Below, piece after piece: positions 17,041 to 26,258 of a stretch of DNA of 64,000 nt. Source of the stretch: Bradyrhizobium lablabi (lineage in GTDB: Bacteria > Pseudomonadota > Alphaproteobacteria > Rhizobiales > Xanthobacteraceae). The notes below the pieces were generated by a model that saw only the letters and a program-made list of their open reading frames with translations, searched no databases and was not told the DNA's origin. The stretch covers positions 496,001 through 560,000 of the forward strand of contig NZ_LT670844.1 of the NCBI RefSeq assembly GCF_900141755.1, written 5' to 3'. Numbering within the stretch: position 1 is the first letter of the stretch; the number at the start of each line of letters is the position of its first letter. The translations under genes and the position numbers were made by a program.

Positions 17041-17145
17041 ACCCTCATCCTGAGGAGCGGCGACTTCGCCGCGTCTCGAAGGATGGCCGCATCGGGGCCT
17101 CATGGTTCGAGACGCGCGAAGACGCGCTCCTCACCATGAGGTCAC
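17041..17145. repeat. Dispersed palindromic repeat, GGTTCGAGACGCGC family, copy 2
   Basis: The halves appear in reverse order compared with 7391-7492: first cctcatcctgaggagcgg ... gcgtctcgaaggatgg, then cctcatggttcgagacgcg ... gctcctcaccatgagg. Each half is itself a hairpin. It lies downstream of the SDR gene and upstream of the flavoprotein gene. Confidence 0.75.
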
Positions 17146-17161
17146 CACCGTGCGTGCCGCG

Positions 17162-18079
17162 CTATAGCTTAATCCCCGCCCGCGCCGCGGCCTGGCCGAC
17201 GTATTTCTGCGTCTGCTGGAATGCGCCTTCCAGCGCTTTTGCCTTCGACATGTCGCTGATCTCCGCGAAATGCGCGGCGACGGCGTCGGGCGTCCATTCC
17301 GACGGCGGCAGATTGATGCCCTCCGTCTCCATGATCTTGATCACCGCGAACGAGCCGGCGCCGGCGCCCATGATGGTGCGGGTCGGCGCGTCTTCGCCGA
17401 GCAGATAGAGCACCGCGGGCGTGATCGCTTCCGGCTTCATCAGGGTGAGCGCCTGCGGCGGTAAAAGTTCTTCCGTCATTCGCGTCGCCGCGGTCGGCGA
17501 AATGGTGTTGACGCGGATGTTGTTCTTGCGGCCTTCTTCCGCCAGCACGTTCATCAATCCGACCATACCGGATTTCGCAGCACCATAATTGGCCTGGCCG
17601 AAATTGCCGAACAGGCCCGAGGATGAGGTGGTGATGACGATGCGACCGTAATTGCGCTCGCGCATGCCGTCCCATACCGCCTTGCAGCAATAAAACGTGC
17701 CGGTGAGATGCACATCGAGCACTTTCGCAAAATCGGCGATCTCCATCTTGCCGAACGATTTGTCGCGCAAGATGCCGGCATTGGCAACGAGCAGGTCGAC
17801 GCTGCCCCACTCCTTGGTGGCGCGTTCCACCATCGCCCTGACCTGCTCGAAATTCGAGACATCGGCGCCGTCGGCCATCGCCACGCCGCCGGTTTTTCGG
17901 ATTTCCTCGACCACGGATTCGGCTGGCGTCAGCGACCCGCCGGTGCCGTCGCGGGCGCCGCCGAAATCATTGACCACGACCTTGGCGCCGCGGCTCGCCA
18001 GCCCCAGCGCATGCGCCCGTCCGAGGCCATTGCCCGCGCCGGTTACGATAGCGACGCGTCCGTCAAACCTGATTGTCAT
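17162..18079 (-). CDS. SDR-family 3-hydroxyacyl-CoA dehydrogenase-like oxidoreductase
   Basis: A 305-residue short-chain dehydrogenase. The NAD fold is at VAIVTGAGNGLGRAHALGLA; the insert VVNDFGGARDGTGGSLTPAE is typical of the (3R)-hydroxyacyl-CoA dehydrogenase part of peroxisomal multifunctional enzyme 2. The catalytic set is Ser in VITTSSSGLFG and Tyr/Lys in ANYGAAKSG. The extended C-terminus (about residues 240-305) also fits that subfamily. Upstream on the same strand, across a repeat, lies a MaoC hydratase, the natural partner in an R-specific beta-oxidation step. The substrate is inferred. Confidence 0.85.
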   Translation of the reverse strand: MTIRFDGRVAIVTGAGNGLGRAHALGLASRGAKVVVNDFGGARDGTGGSLTPAESVVEEIRKTGGVAMADGADVSNFEQVRAMVERATKEWGSVDLLVANAGILRDKSFGKMEIADFAKVLDVHLTGTFYCCKAVWDGMRERNYGRIVITTSSSGLFGNFGQANYGAAKSGMVGLMNVLAEEGRKNNIRVNTISPTAATRMTEELLPPQALTLMKPEAITPAVLYLLGEDAPTRTIMGAGAGSFAVIKIMETEGINLPPSEWTPDAVAAHFAEISDMSKAKALEGAFQQTQKYVGQAAARAGIKL

Positions 18080-18139
18080 GCGTAGGATTCCTGATTTCTT
18101 CTTCGTGATGATTTATCGGGTCAAGCCTGGTTACACAGA

Positions 18140-18244
18140 CCGTCATCGCCCGGCTTGACCGGGCGATCCAGTATTCCAGAGACGCCAGAGATAGAAACGA
18201 GAAGCCGCAGCGTACTGGATACCCCGCCTACGCGGGGTATGACG
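18140..18244. repeat. Dispersed repeat, TCATCGCCCGGCTTGACCGG family, copy 2
   Basis: Close match to the copy at 11228-11333: cgcccggcttgaccgggcga, gatccagtattccagagacg, then gcgtactggataccccgcc and cgcggggtatgacgac. It separates the MaoC gene from the SDR gene, so transcription across it may be reduced. Confidence 0.8.
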
Positions 18245-18287
18245 ACTAGTATTGTGGACAGAGTGCGCACCATATGTGAGCTTGGGC

Positions 18288-18767
18288 TCAAGCAAAATAG
18301 ATCAGGCCGATCCAGTCGGCGACCAGCGCGGGTTTTTCCTCGCCCTCGATCTCGACGGTCACATTGGTGCGCGACAGCAGCTCCGTTGGCTTGCGCAATT
18401 TTGCCTCGGCCAGCGTAAAGCGGCCTCGAACGCGCGAGCCCGACCGCACCGGCGAAATAAAACGCAATTTGTCAAAACCGTAGTTGACGCCCATGGTGGT
18501 GCCCTGGATCACCGGCATCACCTCATAGGACATGATGCTCATCAGCGACATCGTCAAAAATCCATGAGCGACCGTGGTGCCGAACGCGGTTTCGCGCTTG
18601 GCCCGCTCGGGATCGACATGGATGAATTGATGATCCTCGATCACGTCGGCATAGACGTTGATGCGGTTCTGATCGACAAGATGCCATGACGACACGCCGA
18701 CTTCGTGCCCGACCATGCTCTGATAGGCCTCAAGCGAAATCGGCGGCTTCTTCCAGACTTCATTCAT
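18288..18767 (-). CDS. MaoC-family (R)-specific enoyl-CoA hydratase-like protein
   Basis: A 159-residue single hot-dog domain. The hydratase-2 motif is clear: YADVIEDHQFIHVDPERAKR, with the Asp-His pair, then FGTTVAHGFLTMSL. It would hydrate trans-2-enoyl-CoA to the (3R)-hydroxyacyl-CoA. It starts 4 bp after the acyl-CoA synthetase stop on the same strand, in line with activation then hydration of an organic acid. ATG 18767 is chosen; longer versions lack family similarity. Confidence 0.87.
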   Translation of the reverse strand: MNEVWKKPPISLEAYQSMVGHEVGVSSWHLVDQNRINVYADVIEDHQFIHVDPERAKRETAFGTTVAHGFLTMSLMSIMSYEVMPVIQGTTMGVNYGFDKLRFISPVRSGSRVRGRFTLAEAKLRKPTELLSRTNVTVEIEGEEKPALVADWIGLIYFA

Positions 18768-18771
18768 TTTA

Positions 18772-20508
18772 TCAGTTCTCCGCCGATCCCGCCGGCCGCA
18801 CCTTTTGCAATTCCGGAAATTCCTCTTCGCGGAACTCCTGGCCGCGCAGCGCGTCGCTCCGATCATTATCATGTTCCAGCCGGCGCAGCTGCACGCGGCG
18901 GATTTTGCCCGAAATCGTCTTCGGCAATTCGGTCACCAGCTCGATCTTGCGGATGCGCTTGAAGGGCGCGAGCCGCGTGTGCAGGTGCCGGAAGATCGAC
19001 AGCGCGGTGTCGCTCGAGCGCGCCGCGCCCGCTACCAGCAGCACATAGGCTTTTGGAATTGCAAGACGGATCGGATCGGGACTCGGAATGACGGCGGCTT
19101 CCGCCACCAATTCATGTTCGAGCAAGATGCTCTCGAGCTCGAACGGGCTGATCCGGTAGTCGGATGATTTGAACACGTCATCCGAGCGCCCGACGAAAGT
19201 GAGAAAACCTTCGTCGTCGGCGAACACCACGTCGCCGCTGCGATAGAGAGCGCCGTCGGCGCCGCTCAATTTGCCGTCGTCGCCCTGATAGCCCTGCATC
19301 AGGCCCGCGGGCCGCTCCGCACCGAGCACCAGCGTCACTTCGCCCTCTTTTGTGACGTGCCCGTCGACATCGGTGATCTGCACGCGGTAGCCGGGCAGCG
19401 GCCGGCCCATCGATCCGACTTTGACCTTTTGCCCCGGCGAATTGCCGGCAAGCGCGGTGGTTTCGGTCTGGCCGTAGCCATCGCGGATCGTCAATCTCCA
19501 GGCGGCGCGGACCTGATCGATCACTTCGGGATTGAGCGGCTCGCCGGCGCCGCACACTTCGCGCAAGGAGACCTTGAAGTCGGCAAGTTTTTCCTGGATG
19601 AACAGCCGCCACACCGTCGGCGGCGCGCACAACGTCGTGACGCCGCAGCGGCCGATGGTCGCCAACAATCCCTTGGCATCAAACCGCGGCTGGTTGACCA
19701 CGAAGACGGCGGCGCCGGCGTTCCAGGGCGCGAAGAAACAGCTCCAGGCGTGCTTGGCCCAGCCTGGCGAGGAAATGTTCAGGTGGATATCGCCGGGCTG
19801 CAGCCCGAGCCAGAACATCGTCGACAAGCCGCCGACGGGATAGCTGCGCTGGCTGTGCCGCACCAGTTTCGGTTTTGCCGTCGTGCCGGACGTGAAATAC
19901 AGCAGCATCGGATCATCGGCGTTGGTCGGCCCGTCCGGGTTGAAGGTTTGCGGAAAATCCGCGACCTGTTCGTAAGCGAGCCAGCCCTCTTGCTTTAAGG
20001 TCGCACCGACCACGATGCGAATGAGCTGATCGCCGCCAAGGCCTGAAAATTTTGCGACCTGGTCCTGTGTCGCCACCACCACTTTGGCGCGACCGCGGTC
20101 GAGCCGGTCGCGCAGCTCATCCGGGGTCAACAATGTGGTCGCCGGGATCACCACGACGCCAAGCTTCATCGCCGCCAGCATGGTCTCCCACAACGGCACG
20201 ACATTGCCGAGCAGCAGCAACAGATGATCACCGCGCTTCAGCCCCTGCGCGTGGAGGAAGTTTGCGACCTGGTTGGAACGGCGCGACAGCGCCTCGAACG
20301 ACAGTTTTGTCTCTTTGTTGCTGCCGGCATCGACGATCCACAGCGCCGGGCGATCCCTGCTTTCGGTTGCGCGCGCGAGCTCCGCGTCGAACCAGTCCAG
20401 CGCCCAGTTGAACGGCGCAGGATCGGGCCAGCGAAATCCCTTCACCGCTGCATCGTAATCGCTGCGGTGCTTGAGCAGGAACGCGCGGGCTTCCTGGAAG
20501 GTCGTCAT
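18772..20508 (-). CDS. Acyl-CoA synthetase (AMP-forming), medium/short-chain type
   Basis: Activates a carboxylic acid to its CoA thioester with ATP. It has 578 residues from ATG 20508. Adenylate-forming motifs: YFTSGTTAKPKLVRHS (P-loop-like), IRDGYGQTETT, LYRSGDVVFADDEGFLTFVG then RSDDVFKSSDYRISPFELE, and the catalytic Lys in LPKTISGKIRRVQLR. The overall pattern resembles benzoate or medium-chain acyl-CoA ligases (acetyl-CoA synthetase superfamily). It starts 10 bp after mmsB on the same strand, making it part of the valine/acyl-CoA operon. The exact acid is unknown. Confidence 0.88.
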   Translation of the reverse strand: MTTFQEARAFLLKHRSDYDAAVKGFRWPDPAPFNWALDWFDAELARATESRDRPALWIVDAGSNKETKLSFEALSRRSNQVANFLHAQGLKRGDHLLLLLGNVVPLWETMLAAMKLGVVVIPATTLLTPDELRDRLDRGRAKVVVATQDQVAKFSGLGGDQLIRIVVGATLKQEGWLAYEQVADFPQTFNPDGPTNADDPMLLYFTSGTTAKPKLVRHSQRSYPVGGLSTMFWLGLQPGDIHLNISSPGWAKHAWSCFFAPWNAGAAVFVVNQPRFDAKGLLATIGRCGVTTLCAPPTVWRLFIQEKLADFKVSLREVCGAGEPLNPEVIDQVRAAWRLTIRDGYGQTETTALAGNSPGQKVKVGSMGRPLPGYRVQITDVDGHVTKEGEVTLVLGAERPAGLMQGYQGDDGKLSGADGALYRSGDVVFADDEGFLTFVGRSDDVFKSSDYRISPFELESILLEHELVAEAAVIPSPDPIRLAIPKAYVLLVAGAARSSDTALSIFRHLHTRLAPFKRIRKIELVTELPKTISGKIRRVQLRRLEHDNDRSDALRGQEFREEEFPELQKVRPAGSAEN

Positions 20509-20518
20509 GAACAGCCTG

Positions 20519-21406
20519 TCATCTTCCGGCGAGGCCGCGGACGTGCCGGATGATGCCCGAAAAATCCACCCCGCCATTTCCTGCCGCGTCGAACGCCTTG
20601 TAAATCTCCTGCGCATGCTTGCCCAGCGGCGTCGCAGCCCCTGCGGCCTGCGCCGCATCCTGCGCCAGCGTGAGGTCCTTGACCATCAGCGCCGATGCAA
20701 AGCCGGGCTTGTAATCATTATTCGCGGGCGAGGTCGGCACCGGGCCCGGCACCGGACAATAAGATGTCAGCGACCAGCATTGGCCCGACGAGGTCGAGGC
20801 GACGTCGAACAATGCCTTGTGCGACAGCCCGAGTTTTTCGGCGAGCGCAAAGGCCTCGCTGACCGCGATCATCGAGATGCCCAAGATCATGTTGTTGCAG
20901 ATTTTCGCCGCCTGCCCCGCGCCGGCGCCGCCGCAATGCACAATCTTCTTGCCCATGTTTTCCAGCACCGGCTTTGCCGCCGCGAACGCCTTGTCGTCGC
21001 CACCGCACATGAACGTCAGCGTCGCACCCTTGGCGCCGCCGGTGCCGCCGGACACCGGCGCATCGATCGAGTTGACCCCGTGCTTCGCCGCCAGCGCGTG
21101 CGCCGCTTTCGCGCTTTCGACATCGATGGTCGAGCAATCGATGATCAGCCTCCCCTTGGTCATCGACGGAATGATGTCGGTCCACACCGACAACACGTGC
21201 TTGCCGGCGGGCAGCATGGTGACGACGACATCAGCGCCCTTGACCGAGCCGACCGCACTGTCGGCGATCCCCGCACCATCCGCCTTGGCCTGATCGCGCG
21301 AAGCCGCCACCAGATCGAACGCGGTCACCTTGTGGCCGGCCTTGACCAGATTGGCCGCCATCGGCCCGCCCATATTGCCGAGCCCGATGAAAGCGATGTT
21401 TGCCAT
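20519..21406 (-). CDS. mmsB: 3-hydroxyisobutyrate dehydrogenase
   Basis: Oxidises (S)-3-hydroxyisobutyrate to methylmalonate semialdehyde with NAD in valine breakdown. It has 295 residues from ATG 21406. The Rossmann motif is IAFIGLGNMGGPMAANL, the substrate motif DAPVSGGTGGAKGATL, and the catalytic Lys K168 is in GAGQAAKICNNMI. The C-terminal insert around SYCPVPGPVPTSPANNDY is as in HIBADH. It is flanked in order by the 3-hydroxyisobutyryl-CoA hydrolase (23 bp upstream) and the acyl-CoA synthetase. Confidence 0.94.
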   Translation of the reverse strand: MANIAFIGLGNMGGPMAANLVKAGHKVTAFDLVAASRDQAKADGAGIADSAVGSVKGADVVVTMLPAGKHVLSVWTDIIPSMTKGRLIIDCSTIDVESAKAAHALAAKHGVNSIDAPVSGGTGGAKGATLTFMCGGDDKAFAAAKPVLENMGKKIVHCGGAGAGQAAKICNNMILGISMIAVSEAFALAEKLGLSHKALFDVASTSSGQCWSLTSYCPVPGPVPTSPANNDYKPGFASALMVKDLTLAQDAAQAAGAATPLGKHAQEIYKAFDAAGNGGVDFSGIIRHVRGLAGR

Positions 21407-21429
21407 GTTTTCCTCCGCTTGGGGCGTTT

Positions 21430-22509
21430 CTATTTTGTTGGGTCGAATTTCAGTTCGTCGGCGCCGATCTCCGCGAAGTATGGCGCCAGCATCTCCGGCG
21501 TCACGCCCTCGACGGCGGGCGGCGACCACCGGGGATTGCGGTCCTTGTCGATGACCGCCGCGCGCACGCCTTCGCGAAAATCGTCGCTTCGAAAAACTTC
21601 CAGCGCCGCACGATATTCCCGCACCAGGCACTCTTCCAGCGAGGACGAGGTGCGCGCTAGCCGCAGCAGTTTTAAGGTGACCACCATGCCGCGCGGCGAT
21701 TTTTCACCCAGGGTCTTCAGGGTTGCCTGCGCCAACTCTGAACCATCCCGGCGCAGCGCCGCGACGATATCCTGCATCTGGTCGTAGGCAAACCAGCGGT
21801 CGATTTGCGGCTGGTTGGCGGCCACGGGTCCCGATGTCTCACCGGTCGCGAAGGCTTCGATCGCGGCTTTTACGTCCGCGGAATTTGCACCCGCGCGAAG
21901 GTTGATGAGCGTCTCGCGCAAGGCGGCAAGCTTGCCGGAGGGCACGACCGCGTCCGCAAAGCGCGCATGGATCGCGTCGGGACCGTTCATGGTCTGGCCG
22001 GTCAATCCAAAATACGTGCCGATCTCACCGGGCGCGCGCGACAGCAAAAAGGTGCCGCCGACATCGGGAAAGAAGCCGAGCCCGACTTCCGGCATTGCGA
22101 GTTTTGTCTTTTCCGTCACCACCCGATGGCGGCCATGCGCCGAAAGCCCGACGCCGCCACCCATCACGATGCCGTCCATAAAGGCCACATAGGGTTTTGC
22201 GAACTTGGCGATGCGGGCGTTGAGAATGTACTCCTCGCGCCACAGGATCTTGCCGAGGTCGCCGTTGACCTTCGAACTCTCATACAGCGACCGGATGTCG
22301 CCGCCGGCGCACAGGCCACGCTCGCCGGCGCCTTCCAGCAGGATCAGGCCGACCGCGGGATCAGCCTCGAACTGGTCGAGCGCCTTCTCGATGTCGCGAA
22401 ACATCTCGAGCGTGACCGCATTGATCGCTTTCGGCCGGTTGAGACGGATGACGCCCACCGCGCCCTCGCGCCGCGCGATCAGATCGGGTTCGCTGAGCGG
22501 CGCGTTCAT
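21430..22509 (-). CDS. 3-hydroxyisobutyryl-CoA hydrolase (enoyl-CoA hydratase/isomerase fold)
   Basis: Releases 3-hydroxyisobutyrate from its CoA ester in valine catabolism. It has 359 residues, the length of HIBCH and about 100 more than simple enoyl-CoA hydratases. Crotonase motifs: [14 protein letters not shown] (oxyanion hole), [20 protein letters not shown] and [20 protein letters not shown]. The long C-terminal part ([38 protein letters not shown]) is diagnostic. Its ATG overlaps the stop of the acyl-CoA dehydrogenase upstream (ATGA at 22506-22509). Confidence 0.92.
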   Translation of the reverse strand: MNAPLSEPDLIARREGAVGVIRLNRPKAINAVTLEMFRDIEKALDQFEADPAVGLILLEGAGERGLCAGGDIRSLYESSKVNGDLGKILWREEYILNARIAKFAKPYVAFMDGIVMGGGVGLSAHGRHRVVTEKTKLAMPEVGLGFFPDVGGTFLLSRAPGEIGTYFGLTGQTMNGPDAIHARFADAVVPSGKLAALRETLINLRAGANSADVKAAIEAFATGETSGPVAANQPQIDRWFAYDQMQDIVAALRRDGSELAQATLKTLGEKSPRGMVVTLKLLRLARTSSSLEECLVREYRAALEVFRSDDFREGVRAAVIDKDRNPRWSPPAVEGVTPEMLAPYFAEIGADELKFDPTK

Positions 22510-23651
22510 CGGGCGCTCTCGATCAATTTGCGCGAAACGATCAATCGCATGATCTCGTTGGTGCCTTCGAGGATCTGGTGCACGCGGAGATCACGCACGA
22601 TCTTTTCGATGCCGTATTCACTGAGGTAACCGTAACCGCCGTGCAGTTGCAGCGCCTGGTTGGCGACCTCAAACCCGACATCGGTCCCGAAGCGTTTGGC
22701 CATCGCGCACAGCATCGTCGCATCCGCATCCTTGCGGTCGAGCGCGGCGGCCGCGCGCCAGACGAACGTCCGCGCCGCCTCCAGTTCCGTTGCCATGTCG
22801 GCAATGCGGAACTGCAACGCCTGGAATTCGTCGAGGCGTTTTCCGAAGGCTTTTCTCTCCTTCATATAGGCGAGCGACTTGTCCAGCGCTGATTGCGCGC
22901 CGCCGAGCGAACAGGCCGCGATATTGATGCGGCCGCCGTCGAGGCCGGCCATCGCGATCTTGAAGCCGATGCCCTCCTCGCCCAAACGATTGGCGACCGG
23001 CACGCGCGCATTCTCAAAGATCACCGCGCGGGTCGGCTGCGCGTTCCAGCCCATCTTGCGTTCATTGGCGCCGAACGAGAGTCCGGGCGTGTCGCCCTCC
23101 ACCACGAGCGTCGAGATGCCGCCGGGGCCGTCGGCGCCGGTCCGCACCATCACGACATAGAGATCGCCCTTGCCGGCACCGGAGATGAACTGCTTTTGGC
23201 CGTTGAGGACGTAATGGTCGCCGTCGCGGACCGCACGGGTGCGCAGCGCCGCCGCATCCGATCCGGAGCCAGGCTCGGTCAGGCAATAGCTTGCCAATAA
23301 TTCCATGGTGCAGAGCTTTGGCAGGAATTTTTTGCGCTGGCTGTCGTTGCCGAAGGCATCGATCATCCACGAGGCCATGTTGTGGATCGAGATAAAGGCC
23401 GACACCGTCGGACAGCCCAGCGCCAAGGCCTCGAAGATCAGCGCCGCGTCAAACCGCGTCAGCGCGGAGCCGCCGACATCGTCGCGGATATAGATGCCGC
23501 CGATGCCGAGTTTTGCCGCCTCGCGCATCACATCGACCGGAAAATGTTTTTCCTCGTCCCAGCGGATCGCGTGCGGCGCGATTTTCTCCGCGGCAAATTC
23601 CCGCGCCATGTCGCGAACCGCAATCTGGTCCTCGTTGAGAGCGAATTGCAT
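22506..23651 (-). CDS. Isobutyryl-CoA dehydrogenase-like acyl-CoA dehydrogenase
   Basis: An FAD enzyme oxidising an acyl-CoA to the 2-enoyl-CoA; context points to isobutyryl-CoA to methacrylyl-CoA. It has 381 residues. Motifs: [20 protein letters not shown] (flavin/substrate), [36 protein letters not shown] and [11 protein letters not shown], with the catalytic Glu in the last block as in ACAD8. It lies between mmsA (40 bp) and the hydrolase (4-bp overlap) on the minus strand. Electron transfer would go through ETF encoded elsewhere. Confidence 0.9.
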   Translation of the reverse strand: MQFALNEDQIAVRDMAREFAAEKIAPHAIRWDEEKHFPVDVMREAAKLGIGGIYIRDDVGGSALTRFDAALIFEALALGCPTVSAFISIHNMASWMIDAFGNDSQRKKFLPKLCTMELLASYCLTEPGSGSDAAALRTRAVRDGDHYVLNGQKQFISGAGKGDLYVVMVRTGADGPGGISTLVVEGDTPGLSFGANERKMGWNAQPTRAVIFENARVPVANRLGEEGIGFKIAMAGLDGGRINIAACSLGGAQSALDKSLAYMKERKAFGKRLDEFQALQFRIADMATELEAARTFVWRAAAALDRKDADATMLCAMAKRFGTDVGFEVANQALQLHGGYGYLSEYGIEKIVRDLRVHQILEGTNEIMRLIVSRKLIESAR

Positions 23652-23691
23652 TCTAGCGGTCCGCGCCTGTTTCTAAGAGATCATGCGCCGA

Positions 23692-25188
23692 TCAATTCAT
23701 GGTCGGGATCGAAAACTCCGCGCCTTCCTTGACGCCCGAGGGCCAGCGCGCGGTTACCGTCTTGGTCTTGGTGTAGAAGCGGATCGAATCCGGCCCGTGC
23801 TGGTTGAGATCGCCGAAACCGGATTTCTTCCAGCCGCCAAACGTGTAATAGGCGATCGGCACCGGGATCGGCACGTTGATGCCGACCATGCCGACATTGA
23901 CCTTGGCGGCGAAGTCCCTTGCGGCGTCGCCGTCGCGGGTGAAGATTGCGACCCCATTGCCGTAATCATGATCCGACGGCAGGCTCAGCGCCTCCTTGTA
24001 GTCGTGCGCGCGCACCACTGACAGCACCGGACCAAAGATCTCTTCCTTGTAGATGCGCATGTCCTTTGTCACGTTGTCGAACAGGCACCCACCCATATAA
24101 AAGCCGTTCTCGTAGCCCTGCATCTTGAAGCTACGGCCGTCGACCGCAAGCGTTGCGCCTTCCTTGATGCCGATATCGACGTAGTTCTTGACACGGTTGA
24201 GCGCATCCCGCGTCACCAGCGGACCGTAGTCGGCGGAAGGATCGATCGAGGTGCCGATCTTCAAGCTCTCCACACGGGGAATTAGCTTCTCCATCAGCCG
24301 GTCGGCGGTGGTCTTGCCGACGGGGACCGCGACCGAGATCGCCATGCAGCGCTCGCCGGCCGAGCCGTAGCCGGCGCCGATCAGGGCATCGACGGTCTGG
24401 TCCATATCGGCGTCCGGCATCACGATGGCGTGGTTCTTGGCGCCGCCAAAGCATTGCGCGCGTTTTCCGGATGCCGCGGCGCGCTCATAGATATATTGCG
24501 CGATCGGCGAAGAGCCGACGAAGCCGACGGCGCGGATATCCGGGTCGTCGAGGATGGCGTCGACCGCTTCCTTGTCGCCGTTGACGACGTTGAGAATGCC
24601 GGGCGGCAGGCCGGCCTCGATCATCAGTTTTGCGAGTTCCATCGGGACGCCCGGATCGCGCTCCGACGGTTTTAAGACGAACGCGTTGCCGCAGGCGATC
24701 GCGGGCGCGAATTTCCACATCGGGATCATCGCCGGGAAATTGAACGGGGTGATGCCGGCGACGACGCCGAGAGGTTGCCGCAGCGAATAGATGTCGATGC
24801 CAGGGCCAGCGCCTTCGGTATATTCGCCCTTCAGCAGATGCGGAATGCCGCAGGCGAATTCGACCACTTCCAGGCCGCGCTGAATGTCGCCTTTGGCGTC
24901 GGGAACCGTCTTGCCATGCTCGCGCGCCAGGAGATCGGCGAGCTTGTCGTAGTCGCGCTGCGCCAGTTCGAGGAATTTCATCATCACCCGCGCCCGGCGC
25001 TGCGGATTGGTGGCGCCCCACTCCGGCTGAGCGGCCTTCGCGTTTTCGACCGCGGCGCGAAGTTCGGCCTTGGAAGCCAGCGCCACCTGGGCCTGGACGT
25101 CGCCGGTCATCGGCTCAAACACGTCCGCGAACCGTCCCGAGGTGCCCTTGACCTCGCGGCCACCGATAAAATGTCCGATTGTGCGCAT
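23692..25188 (-). CDS. mmsA: CoA-acylating methylmalonate-semialdehyde dehydrogenase
   Basis: Converts methylmalonate semialdehyde to propionyl-CoA with NAD and CoA, the last dedicated step of valine catabolism. It has 498 residues from ATG 25188, preceded by GGAGG. Family features: TPFNFPAMIPMWKFAPAIAC, VGFVGSSPIAQYIYERAAAS, AQCFGGAKNHAIVMPDAD and the nucleophile C281 in GSAGERCMAIS. The C-terminal GINVPIPVPIAYYTFGGWKK is diagnostic of MmsA. It is the first gene of the valine operon, with a TetR gene upstream on the same strand. Confidence 0.95.
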   Translation of the reverse strand: MRTIGHFIGGREVKGTSGRFADVFEPMTGDVQAQVALASKAELRAAVENAKAAQPEWGATNPQRRARVMMKFLELAQRDYDKLADLLAREHGKTVPDAKGDIQRGLEVVEFACGIPHLLKGEYTEGAGPGIDIYSLRQPLGVVAGITPFNFPAMIPMWKFAPAIACGNAFVLKPSERDPGVPMELAKLMIEAGLPPGILNVVNGDKEAVDAILDDPDIRAVGFVGSSPIAQYIYERAAASGKRAQCFGGAKNHAIVMPDADMDQTVDALIGAGYGSAGERCMAISVAVPVGKTTADRLMEKLIPRVESLKIGTSIDPSADYGPLVTRDALNRVKNYVDIGIKEGATLAVDGRSFKMQGYENGFYMGGCLFDNVTKDMRIYKEEIFGPVLSVVRAHDYKEALSLPSDHDYGNGVAIFTRDGDAARDFAAKVNVGMVGINVPIPVPIAYYTFGGWKKSGFGDLNQHGPDSIRFYTKTKTVTARWPSGVKEGAEFSIPTMN

Positions 25189-25270
25189 GCGTTCCTCCAA
25201 TACCTCTGTGAATGCAGGTTTGGCGGCATCTTGCAGTCTTTGCGGCGTTTGGAAAGGGTTTCCGCGCGCA

Positions 25271-25290
25271 CCGCATTTGCGAAAATGCGG
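25271..25290. promoter_or_regulatory. Perfect 8-bp inverted repeat with GCGA loop upstream of mmsA
   Basis: ccgcattt - gcga - aaatgcgg, 83 bp upstream of the mmsA ATG and 63 bp after the TetR stop. There is no T-run on either side, so it is not a classic terminator. It could be a repressor operator or an mRNA stem with a GNRA-type tetraloop. Confidence 0.35.
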
Positions 25291-25352
25291 GCTGAGGGGT
25301 GCGTTTTCGCCCGCTTAAGACCAATGTCGCATGCGACCGGCGCAGGAACGGA

Positions 25353-26048
25353 TCAGTGCCGCGCTGGCGCAGTGGCTCTCTTGGCTGAGGATTGCTTGGC
25401 TGAGGATTGCTTGGCCGAAAATTGCCTTGCCACGGGTTTCTTGGCCGGCCGCCTCCGGGACGCGGCACGGTTGAGCGCGGCCTCGCGCCCGGCGCCGAGA
25501 ATCTCGTCCGAAAGCTCGCCATTGCCGGCGATACGGGCCAGCACGATCGTACCCATCATAGTCGCAACCGCAGCCATCGCCTGCCTGCGCGCGGCCTTGC
25601 GCGGAACATCGGGAATCTGGTCGGCGAACATATCGACCATCTGTTCGAGCTTGGCCGCGAAGGCTTTCCGGGTTTTCGGGCTCTCGCGGGCGATTTCGGC
25701 GCCCAGCGTCGGGACAGCGCAGCCGTGGCCGGGATCGTCGCGGTGGACCGGCGTCAGGTAGGCGTCCACGATCATCGCGAACCGCTTGTTCGGCGGCACC
25801 TGTTCGGCGAGCTTGCGCCAGTGCTCCCGGCCTCGATCCATCGCATAGGCAAACGCCTCGACCACCAGCGCTTCCCGCGAATCGAAATGAGCATAGAAGC
25901 CGCCATGGGTGAGGCCGGCGTCCTTCATCAGGTCGGCAACGCCGATGCCGTGCGCACCCTTTTCGCGAAGCCGCACCGAGGCTTTCTTCACGATCCGCGC
26001 GTGGGTTTCGAGCTTGTGTTCCCTGGAGTAGCGCATTGATTGTCCCAT
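25353..26048 (-). CDS. TetR-family transcriptional regulator
   Basis: A 231-residue repressor-type protein. N-terminal helix-turn-helix: ARIVKKASVRLREKGAHGIG then VADLMKDAGLTHGGFYAHFD. The ligand-binding half includes GCAVPTLGAEIARESPKTRK, a pattern of the subgroup that often controls acyl-CoA or aldehyde genes. The Lys/Ala/Arg-rich C-terminal tail contains pentapeptide repeats (QFSAK, QSSAK, QSSAK) outside the normal TetR core. It lies upstream of the mmsA operon and divergent from the enoyl-CoA hydratase, so either could be its target. MRYSRE at 26036 is an alternative start. Confidence 0.88.
   Translation of the reverse strand: MGQSMRYSREHKLETHARIVKKASVRLREKGAHGIGVADLMKDAGLTHGGFYAHFDSREALVVEAFAYAMDRGREHWRKLAEQVPPNKRFAMIVDAYLTPVHRDDPGHGCAVPTLGAEIARESPKTRKAFAAKLEQMVDMFADQIPDVPRKAARRQAMAAVATMMGTIVLARIAGNGELSDEILGAGREAALNRAASRRRPAKKPVARQFSAKQSSAKQSSAKRATAPARH
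25381..25425. repeat. 15-bp tandem repeat within the TetR gene
   Basis: Two identical units ttggctgaggattgc and a third variant ttggccgaaaattgc, in frame, encode the QSSAK-type pentapeptides of the C-terminal tail. Copy number could vary by slippage. Confidence 0.75.
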
Positions 26049-26258
26049 AAGATGTTTGCAGTCATATAATAGCAGTCCTTATCTCAAAAAGCTCCAATTT
26101 ATTCCCGTTTTCGCGACCGGCGGAGAGGTTTATTTCGCAACCGCGATATCGAACGCATCCCGCGGAGCCCAAACGCCCTGCCCTTGACAAGACGGCGCGT
26201 TGCCCCGGAAGTGGCACGATCCGCCCGCCGGGGCGCACGCACCGACTGCGAGACCTCC

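Noticed and set aside
20471..21787. Plus-strand 438-codon frame over mmsB
   Set aside because: Antisense of a firmly identified dehydrogenase with catalytic Lys and NAD motif; no ribosome site.
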